Assembly (NCBI RefSeq): GCF_039831995.1
Contig: NZ_JBDOIO010000003.1
Span: 2,480,001 to 2,544,000 of the forward strand
Direction: 5' to 3'
From: Paenibacillus pabuli
GTDB taxonomy: Bacteria > Bacillota > Bacilli > Paenibacillales > Paenibacillaceae
DNA: 64,000 nucleotides
Positions 17,540 to 25,053 of this stretch are shown one piece after another. The position numbers and the translations under genes were made by a program. Positions within the stretch are counted from its first letter, which is position 1, and each line of letters opens with the position of its first letter. The notes under the pieces were generated by a model. The model made no database searches and was not told the origin of the DNA. It saw only the letters and a list, made by a program, of their open reading frames with translations.

Positions 17540-17637
17540 CGGCTAACGTTCCTGTATTCACGACCTAGCGAATGCTAGCTGTCCGGCGTATGCCGGACCC
17601 AGGGCGAATGCCCGCAGCGTGAATATTATGTTATACG
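17540..17637. repeat. attC-like site 5 (98 bp)
   Basis: Starts CGGCTAAC and ends GTTATACG, which are not complementary to each other but match the far ends of the two neighbouring cassettes. Inner arms are GTATTCACGACC and GCAGCGTGAATATTAT. Three nested hairpins (AGCGAATGCT, GTCCGGCGTATGCCGGAC, GGGCGAATGCCC) fill the middle. Confidence 0.85.
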
Positions 17638-17649
17638 AAGCACTTCACA

Positions 17650-18099
17650 TCACTGAACTACATTCAAAGTCTCAATTACTAAAATGGCTTCTTCTTTGTA
17701 GCCTTCAAGATCATTTAATTTAATCCATTCAGGATCATCATTTCTAAGTTGATAAAATCTAATCACGACGTTTTCGCCTTCAATTGTAGAACTTAAAATC
17801 AAAATAAATTCTCGTTCAGGATATTGTAATTTTAAATGCTCTTCCCAATTAGAAATGAGTTTTAATCCTATCTTTAAATTCTCTATGTGATAATGATTAA
17901 TTGAAGCCTCTAAATCCGTTCGATCTTGATAAATAGTCTCTTCAATAGAACCTATGTTTTTTAAACTTGAAGCATCTATCAAAATACAGTTATCCCATTC
18001 ACAAAAATCGGGGTTGAGTAAATTCAATCCTATTGATTTGTTTAAGTCAGTTAACTCATTTAATGATAATAAATTTCTCATCGCTTTATTTGTTTTCAT
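17650..18099 (-). CDS. Cassette 5: hypothetical protein
   Basis: A 149-residue acidic cytosolic protein (MKTNKAMRNLLSLNELTDLN...) with an alternating alpha/beta pattern and a conserved-looking core FILILSSTIEGENVVIRFYQLR. Not recognised; the size and charge resemble immunity proteins. The ribosome binding site is weak (GCAGG). Flanks CGTATAAC (right, 18124) and GTTATACG (left, 17630) are perfectly complementary over 8 bases. Confidence 0.65.
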   Translation of the reverse strand: MKTNKAMRNLLSLNELTDLNKSIGLNLLNPDFCEWDNCILIDASSLKNIGSIEETIYQDRTDLEASINHYHIENLKIGLKLISNWEEHLKLQYPEREFILILSSTIEGENVVIRFYQLRNDDPEWIKLNDLEGYKEEAILVIETLNVVQ

Positions 18100-18123
18100 G
18101 TTTTGCCTGCTTTCGAAGTGTTT

Positions 18124-18290
18124 CGTATAACGTTTCCGTGTTCACGACGTCCTAGCACCCTAAACTGCTCGTCGAACGACTACGCGACCGCGGTTGGGTG
18201 GTAGGATGTGTCGCCTGAATCCACTTCCCTGACTTATCTCCTGGCGACCGAGGCGGCTTGTCCGCCGATGCGTAAACACATTGTTATATG
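18124..18290. repeat. attC-like site 6 (167 bp)
   Basis: Starts CGTATAAC and ends GTTATATG. Inner arms are GTGTTCACGACG and GATGCGTAAACACA. It contains a long imperfect middle stem with CTAGCACCC near the left and GGTGGTAGGAT further right. Confidence 0.7.
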
Positions 18291-18309
18291 ATGGGGACGC
18301 CTTCCTCGA

Positions 18310-18918
18310 CTACGCTAACTTAGAAAATCGATCTTTTATTAAATCATTAATTAATTTGTGTTTGACTTTACTTGTATATAGTATTGTAAGATTCTGACCA
18401 TCATTAAAATGAATAAAGTAATTTTCCTTGTCACTTCTGATAGCTAGTTCCCCAATCTTCCTCAGCAAATTAAAGTCAATCCAATCATCTTCAAAATGTA
18501 TTTCCCATTCATATTTCTGATCATCTAAAATAAACGATACTTTAGCATCTTCATTATCAAAATCTACATGGCTTTTTACCTGTTGTATTTGCAACTTACC
18601 ACGAGTTAAACTTACGAGTTCATTAATGATTGTCGAATAAATCTCTTCGTTCTCAACGCATTCGGTATCAAAGCTCCAAACATCCTTCGACAATCTAACT
18701 TCATTGTCATTTTCATCAATAAGATCTGAACCCATCATCGAAAGTAAGAGAGAATAGGGATCGTCTTCGTAAGTTTCTCGATCAAAATGATTCAACAACT
18801 CTTTAACAACACCATCATCATCAGTTGTGAAAGATATACCAATATCTTTGAGAACCTCTATTTGGTTTTCTAGTGAGATCTTTGTTTCTTTCGATTTCTT
18901 ACGAAAAAAGTTAAACAT
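18310..18918 (-). CDS. Cassette 4: hypothetical protein
   Basis: A 202-residue, strongly acidic cytosolic protein starting MFNFFRKKSKETKISLENQI, with beta-strand-rich segments (KVSFILDDQKYEWEIHFEDD) near the C-terminus. Not recognised; the acidity and lack of signal peptide fit an immunity or antitoxin-like role, which is inference only. AAGGGG precedes the start at some distance. Flanks CATATAAC (right, 18954) and GTTATATG (left, 18283) are perfectly complementary. Confidence 0.65.
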   Translation of the reverse strand: MFNFFRKKSKETKISLENQIEVLKDIGISFTTDDDGVVKELLNHFDRETYEDDPYSLLLSMMGSDLIDENDNEVRLSKDVWSFDTECVENEEIYSTIINELVSLTRGKLQIQQVKSHVDFDNEDAKVSFILDDQKYEWEIHFEDDWIDFNLLRKIGELAIRSDKENYFIHFNDGQNLTILYTSKVKHKLINDLIKDRFSKLA

Positions 18919-18953
18919 CCTTGATTCCCCTTAATATTAGCTAGCGTCCCTTT

Positions 18954-19071
18954 CATATAACGTTCCTGTATTCATGAACCCCGTAGGGGTTGTGTGCTGT
19001 AATCCCTCTTCGAAATCCATCCAGCAGACCAAGGCTCTATCGGAGCCGCTGCTTGAATATTATGTTAGGTG
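18954..19071. repeat. attC-like site 7 (118 bp)
   Basis: Starts CATATAAC and ends GTTAGGTG. Inner arms are GTATTCATGAACCCC and GCTGCTTGAATATTAT; AACCCCGTAGGGGTT forms a hairpin. Its whole middle is closely similar to that of site 9 (CAGACCAAGGCTC, GCCGCTGCTTGAATATT). Confidence 0.85.
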
Positions 19072-19089
19072 AAGTTCATTGAAATCCTC

Positions 19090-19551
19090 TCAATTTGATT
19101 TAGAATTGTTATTCTCATAAGATACTTTTACAGTTTCAACTCGAAAATTATGAAATTCAGTTCTTATTTTCTTGAATTCTTCAAAAAAAGCCTTAACATC
19201 CGACAACTGATAATCTTCTAATTCTTTGCCTTGTTTATAAAATTCTATATCTTGTTTCAAATCTGTTAATTTAACGTAGTATTCGTGTTCTTGAACAGAT
19301 TTAGAAGCGTGGTTATATAAGCTTTCAATCGCAGTAACCCCGGTAAGAAGAGCAGACAAAATAAATCCTACAGTGCTTCCCCAAGATATATCTTTTATTC
19401 CTAATATAATAGTTGTAATAATACCTAATGAAATAATGAATACCTTCCATATTCTAGCTTTTCGACGTGTTTTCACAAATTTAGGTCTAATATTTTTTAT
19501 CTTTTCCTTTAAATCCATTTCTATCTTTTCAATTTTTTTAACTGCTTCCAT
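19090..19551 (-). CDS. Cassette 3: two-TM protein, SLATT-like
   Basis: A 153-residue protein with two transmembrane helices close together (~33-52 FIISLGIITTIILGI and ~57-77 VGFILSALLTGVTAIE) and long charged helices before and after. This is the layout of SLATT/DUF4231-type 2TM domains, which are thought to act as membrane effectors in nucleotide-signalling defence systems. No partner enzyme is encoded nearby, and a plain 2TM protein is the alternative. GGAGG precedes the ATG. Flanks CACCTAAC and GTTAGGTG are perfectly complementary. Confidence 0.6.
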   Translation of the reverse strand: MEAVKKIEKIEMDLKEKIKNIRPKFVKTRRKARIWKVFIISLGIITTIILGIKDISWGSTVGFILSALLTGVTAIESLYNHASKSVQEHEYYVKLTDLKQDIEFYKQGKELEDYQLSDVKAFFEEFKKIRTEFHNFRVETVKVSYENNNSKSN

Positions 19552-19582
19552 GTGACTGCCTCCAACTTATTACTTCGAATTT

Positions 19583-19706
19583 CACCTAACGTTCCCGTAT
19601 TCACGACGCCTGGCGAATGCCAGGTGTGTCCGGCTGCCCCAACCTTCTTAGAACTCCTCTGCCGGACCGAGGACGTATGCCCGATGCGTGAATATAATGT
19701 TATCGG
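19583..19706. repeat. attC-like site 8 (124 bp)
   Basis: Starts CACCTAAC and ends GTTATCGG. Inner arms are GTATTCACGACG and GATGCGTGAATATAAT. The left hairpin GCCTGGCGAATGCCAGG resembles those of sites 1 and 5; an extra ~25 bp (CCCCAACCTTCTTAGAAC) sits between GGCTG and CCGGACC. Confidence 0.8.
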
Positions 19707-20317
19707 ATGTTCCATTCTTCTAACGAAAATACCTTCAGAATCTCATTGTCCAATTTTTTCTTCAAAGAACTCTCTAAGAATTCATGGTTTGAATCATTGT
19801 TTATTTCGTTTATAACCTTTTTTATATTGTCTCTGAATTGGTTTTCAATCATCATAGGTGATATGTATTTACTATTATTCCCATCGATTTTCACTTCTTC
19901 AAACTCTTTAGAGTTTCTTGTAATTAGTATCGCCTCAAACTCATGAATTCCCCAAATATTAATGTATGCTCCAAAACGATATTTGAGTCTTCCTACCATC
20001 CAATTTTCTTTTATCTTGTTTATATCACTATGCCTATCTCTACGGTTTTTCTTAGCTTCAACGACTAACAAATTAAAACGATTTGTTTGCCGTCTGTGAA
20101 AAATAATATCGGGTCTTTTATTATCGTGATTTAGTTTTGCTACATCTAATTCGTTGTTCAGCCAAAAAATATACTTACTAAGCTCATTACATAAGTGATG
20201 GGTCAAATTCCATTCTGTCATGCCTGTTTGACTTGTATACTCAAAGAAATCATTTTCATTTTCAAAAAAATTTTGGATTGATGAATAAATTATATTCCTC
20301 ATTAAGTCTTCCATCAT
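19700..20317 (-). CDS. Cassette 2: PD-(D/E)XK nuclease-like protein
   Basis: A 205-residue protein. RPDIIFHRRQTN followed by FNLLVVEAKKNRRD fits the PD...(D/E)xK catalytic pattern of restriction-endonuclease-fold nucleases, with D of PD and E and K of EAK in the expected spacing. The flanking helices are unassigned. Possible roles are a nuclease or an inactive relative of unknown use; no methyltransferase is adjacent. AAAGGAGTG precedes two ATGs. Flanks CCGATAAC (right, 20338) and GTTATCGG (left, 19699) are perfectly complementary. Confidence 0.65.
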   Translation of the reverse strand: MMEDLMRNIIYSSIQNFFENENDFFEYTSQTGMTEWNLTHHLCNELSKYIFWLNNELDVAKLNHDNKRPDIIFHRRQTNRFNLLVVEAKKNRRDRHSDINKIKENWMVGRLKYRFGAYINIWGIHEFEAILITRNSKEFEEVKIDGNNSKYISPMMIENQFRDNIKKVINEINNDSNHEFLESSLKKKLDNEILKVFSLEEWNIR

Positions 20318-20337
20318 TTCACTCCTTTATGGAATTT

Positions 20338-20455
20338 CCGATAACGTTCCTGTATTCATGAACCCCAAAGGGGTTGCCTGCTGAAATTCCTCTTTGAGAT
20401 CCTTCCCGCAGACCAAGGCTCCAAAGTAGCCGCTGCTTGAATATTTTGTTATAAG
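20338..20455. repeat. attC-like site 9 (118 bp)
   Basis: Starts CCGATAAC and ends GTTATAAG. Inner arms are GTATTCATGAACCCC and GCTGCTTGAATATTTT; AACCCCAAAGGGGTT forms a hairpin. It is the sister of site 7 although the genes between them are unrelated. Confidence 0.85.
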
Positions 20456-20501
20456 ATGTCGGTGTCTTCTTCGATTAACTTTCAAAAAATCATTTTTAGT
20501 T

Positions 20502-21245
20502 TTAAAGTTTGATTTTAACATTATGTTCGTTAAGCACTTCTAAAATATTCTCAATTATTTCGCATTTATCAGCAAATCCATTGATTTCAATCGTAAAAGG
20601 TGGTTTCACACCAAAACCTCCGCACAAGCAATCTGACAAGCTGTCCAGACATCCGCCGAAATAACCTCCAGGGCCATTGATGGATTCACCCAGCGCAAAA
20701 TAAAAAGAAATCTTATCTGTAATATGTCGACCATCAACATAGTACGTTTGATTAGTTATGTCCTGAATATTACTGGAGATTTTACAACAATTATCGCGAT
20801 TTCTGATTATCTCCATCCAGATCTCGCGTTGGTGGTTAGTAAATTGAGACCAAATATTTTTTTGTTTTAACTCTCTACCAAGATCCCAGAGTCTTAGAAT
20901 TTCCATAGAAAGAGCAATTGGAAGATAACCAGCAATATTAACATCTCGCCCATCTTTTAAATCTGAAGAAGTAAATACTTTCTGAGTATTCAATACAAAA
21001 TAATAATTACCTATCTTATTACCACAATGATCTAAAATAAGTATGTATAAATTACTTATGGGATACTTTCGGTTTGAGCAAATCTGTTTAAAGTCAGCGT
21101 TGAAATGAAAATTAATAAAACTGAGATCGTAGTAATCCTCATCCGCAGTTTCACTAATGTTCGTTTCTAATAATCCAGCAATATTATCGCAATGTCCGAT
21201 AATTAAACTGCCATCCTCGTCGAATAGACTATATTTGTAATTCAT
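20502..21245 (-). CDS. Cassette 1: protein with C-terminal barstar-like domain
   Basis: A 247-residue protein starting MNYKYSLFDEDG behind TAGGAG; an in-frame ATG eight codons upstream lacks a ribosome binding site. The last ~95 residues follow the barstar pattern: YYVDGRHITDKISFYFALGE, then YFGGCLDSLSDCLCGGFG with the G-x-x-x-D-x-L-x-D-x-L core, then a strand and the helix IIENILEVLNEHN. Barstar binds and blocks barnase-type ribonucleases. The first ~150 residues (SLFDEDGSLIIGHCDNI, a DUF-like N-terminal domain) are unassigned. No barnase gene is near. It is the cassette closest to the attI-like junction and the promoter. Flanks CTTATAAC (21300) and GTTATAAG (20448) are perfectly complementary. 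Confidence 0.75.
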   Translation of the reverse strand: MNYKYSLFDEDGSLIIGHCDNIAGLLETNISETADEDYYDLSFINFHFNADFKQICSNRKYPISNLYILILDHCGNKIGNYYFVLNTQKVFTSSDLKDGRDVNIAGYLPIALSMEILRLWDLGRELKQKNIWSQFTNHQREIWMEIIRNRDNCCKISSNIQDITNQTYYVDGRHITDKISFYFALGESINGPGGYFGGCLDSLSDCLCGGFGVKPPFTIEINGFADKCEIIENILEVLNEHNVKIKL

Positions 21246-21299
21246 AGATTTACTCCTATGTATTTGCATTAATTATGGGTTTATTCTTTACACCGATTT

Positions 21300-21398
21300 C
21301 TTATAACATCTAATTTATGTACTTCGTAGATACAACACATTCCTTCCATTATCCGAACTACGTCTATGATAACCCATATTGTGACATTTGCGAAGAAA
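21300..21398 (-). promoter_or_regulatory. attI-like junction with Pc-like promoter (right copy)
   Basis: CTTATAAC (21300-21307) is the end of cassette 1. Beyond it begins unique DNA that is not attC-like and recurs at 6172-6258. On the minus strand TTCGCA (21389-21394), a 17-base spacer and TATCAT (21366-21371) form a promoter aimed into the cassettes; the same two hexamers and spacing are kept in the left copy. In integrons this is the place of attI and Pc. The actual crossover point is inferred from the cassette end. Confidence 0.7.
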
Positions 21399-21412
21399 AG
21401 GTTGGAGAAAAA

Positions 21413-21441
21413 GGGAGACTTAGAGCAGCCCTCAATCTCCC
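21413..21441. terminator. Small hairpin at the end of the recombinase gene
   Basis: GGGAGA (21413-21418) and TCTCCC (21436-21441) form a short hairpin that overlaps the last codons of the recombinase. It has no clear T run, so it is only a weak terminator candidate. Confidence 0.3.
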
Positions 21442-22551
21442 AAATCCATCCGATCCAGCGGACTTTGAATACGCTGGATATTTTTCGTACTAACATGCGT
21501 ATAACGCTGAGTTGTACGTGCACTCGTATGACCAAGTAGCTCCTGAATGTAGCGGAGGTCTGTCCCGTTTTCCAGCAAATGAGTGGCGAAGGAGTGTCTT
21601 AGAGCATGAATACTTACCTTTTTCTCAATTCCTGCACGTCGTCTTGCTTCTTCAAAAACCTTCAGCACGCTCCGCTCGGTAAGATGTCGATCAGAAGATT
21701 GCCCCGGAAACAGCCAACGATTAGGTCTATATTCAGCTATGTATTTCTGCACGATATCCCAGGCAAGATTTGAAAGAAGCGTCCTCCGATCCTTGTGCCC
21801 CTTCCCCTGTCTCACGATGATTGTTTTCCTTTCAATATCCAGATCACTGCAACGCAGACGCACAACTTCACCTACACGAAGCCCGGAAGAATAGGTCAGA
21901 AACAATATGGCCTTATGTTTAGGGTTGGTTACGGATTTGAGTAGTTGAGCAACTTCCTTTTCGGACAGCACTTTTGGAAGCTTGGTCTGCTTCTTGGGAC
22001 GAATATACTGGATATCCGTAGGTTGAAGGAGCACATGTTTGCAATAGAAGCGGAGCGCGCTAATCGTCTGATTCACACTTGAATGGGAGATTCCTCGCTC
22101 AAGCAAACCTAAACAATACGTCTGAACATTGGATGTAGTCACATCCGTACTTTTAAGTGGAAAGCTGCTCAGAAAACGTTCTACCTGATTACAATACGCT
22201 TTGATCGTTTTGCGGCTGTATCCTCATAACCTTTAGCGCCTTGTCCAACTGTTCTTTGCTCCATGACATGTTGTTTCCTCTACTAGCTTTCCATTGCTGT
22301 AGATCTTCGTTCTCAACCCATAACTCTGGGGTAATCTGAACATCATTTGGATCGAACTGATTTATGAACTCCTGAACAGCAGCGATAGTGTAGGGAATGA
22401 TCCATACTTTCAGTTTGGATTCCCACTGTCTGCCCGTAATCTGACGAATACGCTGAATATATGCTGGGTTGTATGGGATACGAATGTGCAGTGAGTCTGT
22501 GGAACCCTTCGCTATAGTAATCTTCTCTTCATATTTAGCATGTTCATTCAT
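21432..22551 (-). pseudogene. Tyrosine recombinase of the cassette array, frameshifted
   Basis: Two minus-strand frames together make one ~370-residue tyrosine recombinase. The first (22551-22189) holds a ~90-residue N-terminal domain (HIRIPYNPAYIQRIRQITG, WESKLKVWIIPYT) up to KALKVM. The second begins GYSRKTIKAYCNQVERFL, the SAM-like core-binding domain, and continues with the catalytic domain: Arg in SSGLRVGEV, Lys in GKGHKDRRT, HALRH, LGHTS and the nucleophile Tyr in QRYTHV. One base must be skipped near 22208 to join them. A GTG at 22142 could start a shortened protein lacking part of the core-binding domain. The ~16-residue extra helix typical of IntI is absent. It reads in the same direction as the cassettes. 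Confidence 0.85.
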
Positions 22552-22606
22552 CAGAAACTCTCCCTTATTTGCATAGTTATGTTTTCTCCGAAATTCTGAA
22601 AAATAA

Positions 22607-22712
22607 AAAGGAAGGATCTCTTCACCCCAAATAGGGAATCAGATGACCTTCCGATGCTTTCGGACATTTATGATATATAAAAGTAAAGATAGGCACAGCC
22701 AGTGCAATAAAA
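22607..22712. repeat. Dispersed ~100-bp repeat, copy A
   Basis: Matches 59004-59110 in the same orientation: GGAAGG, then AGGGAATCAGATGACCTTCC, ACAT, AAAGTAAAGAT and GTGCAAT in order. On the minus strand it ends in a hairpin GGAAGG...CCTTCC followed by TTTTTATTTTT here, so it may act as terminator for the gene at 22760. Confidence 0.55.
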
Positions 22713-22759
22713 AATTGCCACTCCATGTAGCTTCACCAAAGCCTGCACTACTGATCAAC

Positions 22760-23059
22760 TTATCCTAATGGATAACAGTAGACGATTGAACCAGCTGGTA
22801 CTTCGTCTGGGGAAATCCCTTTACCCAAACATATACCGATATTCTTCTTGCCGACTATAGAATGTTTAATTTGAGTAGAAGTAACTTCAAATATTTGCTC
22901 TTCCCCATCCGTTTTTTTGATGATAATCTGTTCACCGATCATCTCTTTGATCGTTGAAGGAAGTAGTTCATCCAACTCTTCGTTGGCTCCCATAACGATG
23001 ATTCCAAATTCAGGTGTTTCAAAGACTAAACCAACGCCAAACAACATTTTAGTTTCCAT
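22760..23059 (-). CDS. Small beta-barrel protein, EF-Tu domain-2-like (tentative)
   Basis: A 99-residue protein (METKMLFGVGLVFETPEFGI...) made of beta-strands. The run TSTQIKHSIVGKKNIGICLG and DEVPAGSIVY resembles the second domain of EF-Tu-type GTPases (a strand, then vGdnvgi.l.gi...i..G.vl), but no GTPase part is present. GGTGG precedes the ATG. It lies on the proximal side of the recombinase gene and is not flanked by attC-like sites. Function unknown. Confidence 0.55.
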   Translation of the reverse strand: METKMLFGVGLVFETPEFGIIVMGANEELDELLPSTIKEMIGEQIIIKKTDGEEQIFEVTSTQIKHSIVGKKNIGICLGKGISPDEVPAGSIVYCYPLG

Positions 23060-23197
23060 TCTTTGACCACCTATCCCTGATCTATGAATAGCTCAGCTTT
23101 GACATTCCTACAACCTGAGATCGGCATAACTAACGAAGTCTAACCATGGCATCTCTCAATAATGCTTAAATCATCCCATTTAGCCCTTCCCGCTTTT

Positions 23198-25006
23198 CTA
23201 AACATACAAATTCCACCCCATAATAAAAACAGCCAATATAGTAGCCGAGATGCCAGACATAAAGTACATCATCTTTTGCTTTTTGCCATAACTGCTCTTC
23301 TGCAATTTGTAAATGAGCAAACCAAGATACGCCACTGCCAGAACTACATAAAGTAAGTTGAACCCTAAATTAATGCGTATCGAAGAATAAGCGGGATAAC
23401 TTGGAAGTCTGGTAAAGATGATAAAAAGATTAAGAAGGAGCAACCCACCTGCGAAATTAATAGCTAGATAATATTTATCAAAATGGGCTGGAGGATTCCC
23501 TCGTTTTTTAAGTGTGTAAAGAAGCATCCGAATAAGGTAGCTGATCAAAGTAACTAAGCTGAAAATGAAGGCTAGCGCAACAGGAATAAGTGATATTGTA
23601 ATCATATTCACCTTTAAACTGGATACAGGCAAGTAATCCATGTAAGGAGTGTAGGAAATTTTCTCAACAACGCCATTATGCTCGACCACATTATAAAGAC
23701 TACTTAACTCCGCTTTGGAAAATCTGCTTATATCCAGCAGCCTAAATAAATCGGTAAATCTAGAGGCGGGCCGCCTTGCGGATTGGAAATATCCTCCCCC
23801 CTCAGAAGTAACCGAATTAACGTATGTGCTGTTACCGAAAATCTTGCTAATAAGTCCATAATAATAGACTTCCTCAAACGCAATGTTTGTCATGACCACC
23901 ATTCCAAATTTGGATTCTGGATCAAAGACAACTTTGCTTGAAAACCCTTTTAAATTCCCCTCATGAAGCAGTGTAGGTACCGAATATTCCATCTCAGCGA
24001 ACCCATGCGCAAATCGAGGAATCGAAGTCTCGTCATAATACAGACTGGTTGACAACATTTCGTCTAGTGTATCCCTCTTGGCAAATAATACATGGCTATC
24101 ATCAACAGGCATCAGGGCTGCAAGAAATTTCCCTAAATCTTCGGCTATCCCCATGGCTGCCCCTGTAGGATAGAACGTTACGTATACTCTGTTATCAGGG
24201 ATCAGTTCCAAATTTTTCGTATACCCTTCGACCTCATTCCTTCTTTGCACAAGATCTGGACGATCCTGCCCGGTTGGATGAACCGTAGTGTCGTTCATAT
24301 GAAGCGGTTCAAAAATATGTTGATTAACATATTCATAATAAGGTTGGCCACTTACCAATTCCACGATGTAACCGCCTAGACCAACGCCATAGTTCGAATA
24401 ACCGACGACGCTATTCGGTTTGTATATCTGTTTCGGCTCGTTTTTACGCAGCGTTTCTCCTAAATCATAATCTTCATTCTCGTCGTAATAGTACACTTCG
24501 GTCGCTGTTTGATCTTCCCAACCCGCATTGTGATGCATCAGGTTCAATAGGGTAATCGGTTCATCGTATTTGAGCTTTTTGAAAAATCCATCTGGCAGAT
24601 ATTCTCTGATATCCGTATCCAGATCAAGCTTCCCTTGTTCGACAAGCTGCATCAGACTCGTATAAACCAACAGTTTAGAGATGGAAGCCCATTCAAAAAC
24701 AGTGGAGGTATCTGCCTTTCGCTGATTCTCAATATCCGCAAAGCCATATGCCTTATTTACTATGAATTCGCCATCTTTGACAGCCACAACGGAAACGGCA
24801 GCCGTATACTTCTCATACGACTCAACATAAGAATCAATGGTTTCCTCTAACTCTATTAAAGGAATCCTGGATGGTGTAGTCTGAACCTGTTCTTCAGCGT
24901 AGACAGGTACCGCACATGCGATAAGGACAAATACGAGTGACAGAACACAAGCAATTACTTTGTTTACCGTGTGAAAACTACGATCTTTTGGGCGATTTTT
25001 CTGCAT
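23198..25006 (-). CDS. Membrane-anchored serine hydrolase, class C beta-lactamase fold
   Basis: A 602-residue protein. A signal peptide/anchor (~17-38, ending PVYAEE) is followed by a class C beta-lactamase/DD-peptidase fold of ~360 residues. SISK supplies the nucleophile Ser and Lys, YSN (in VGYSNYGVGL) the Tyr, and HEGN is near the third motif. About four to five transmembrane helices close the C-terminus (~490-600). The family contains penicillin-binding-like carboxypeptidases and esterases of unknown substrate in Bacillota. GGGAG precedes the ATG. It is the second of two adjacent paralogues of equal length. Confidence 0.85.
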   Translation of the reverse strand: MQKNRPKDRSFHTVNKVIACVLSLVFVLIACAVPVYAEEQVQTTPSRIPLIELEETIDSYVESYEKYTAAVSVVAVKDGEFIVNKAYGFADIENQRKADTSTVFEWASISKLLVYTSLMQLVEQGKLDLDTDIREYLPDGFFKKLKYDEPITLLNLMHHNAGWEDQTATEVYYYDENEDYDLGETLRKNEPKQIYKPNSVVGYSNYGVGLGGYIVELVSGQPYYEYVNQHIFEPLHMNDTTVHPTGQDRPDLVQRRNEVEGYTKNLELIPDNRVYVTFYPTGAAMGIAEDLGKFLAALMPVDDSHVLFAKRDTLDEMLSTSLYYDETSIPRFAHGFAEMEYSVPTLLHEGNLKGFSSKVVFDPESKFGMVVMTNIAFEEVYYYGLISKIFGNSTYVNSVTSEGGGYFQSARRPASRFTDLFRLLDISRFSKAELSSLYNVVEHNGVVEKISYTPYMDYLPVSSLKVNMITISLIPVALAFIFSLVTLISYLIRMLLYTLKKRGNPPAHFDKYYLAINFAGGLLLLNLFIIFTRLPSYPAYSSIRINLGFNLLYVVLAVAYLGLLIYKLQKSSYGKKQKMMYFMSGISATILAVFIMGWNLYV

Positions 25007-25053
25007 CAGCTACTCTCCCTCAGCATTTCTTATAATTCCAGATTTCTCGGGTT

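Noticed and set aside
14149..20455. Interpretation of the attC-like repeats as CRISPR or REP/BIME elements
   Set aside because: Spacers are whole genes in one direction and the matching ends lie across genes, which neither CRISPR nor REP elements explain.
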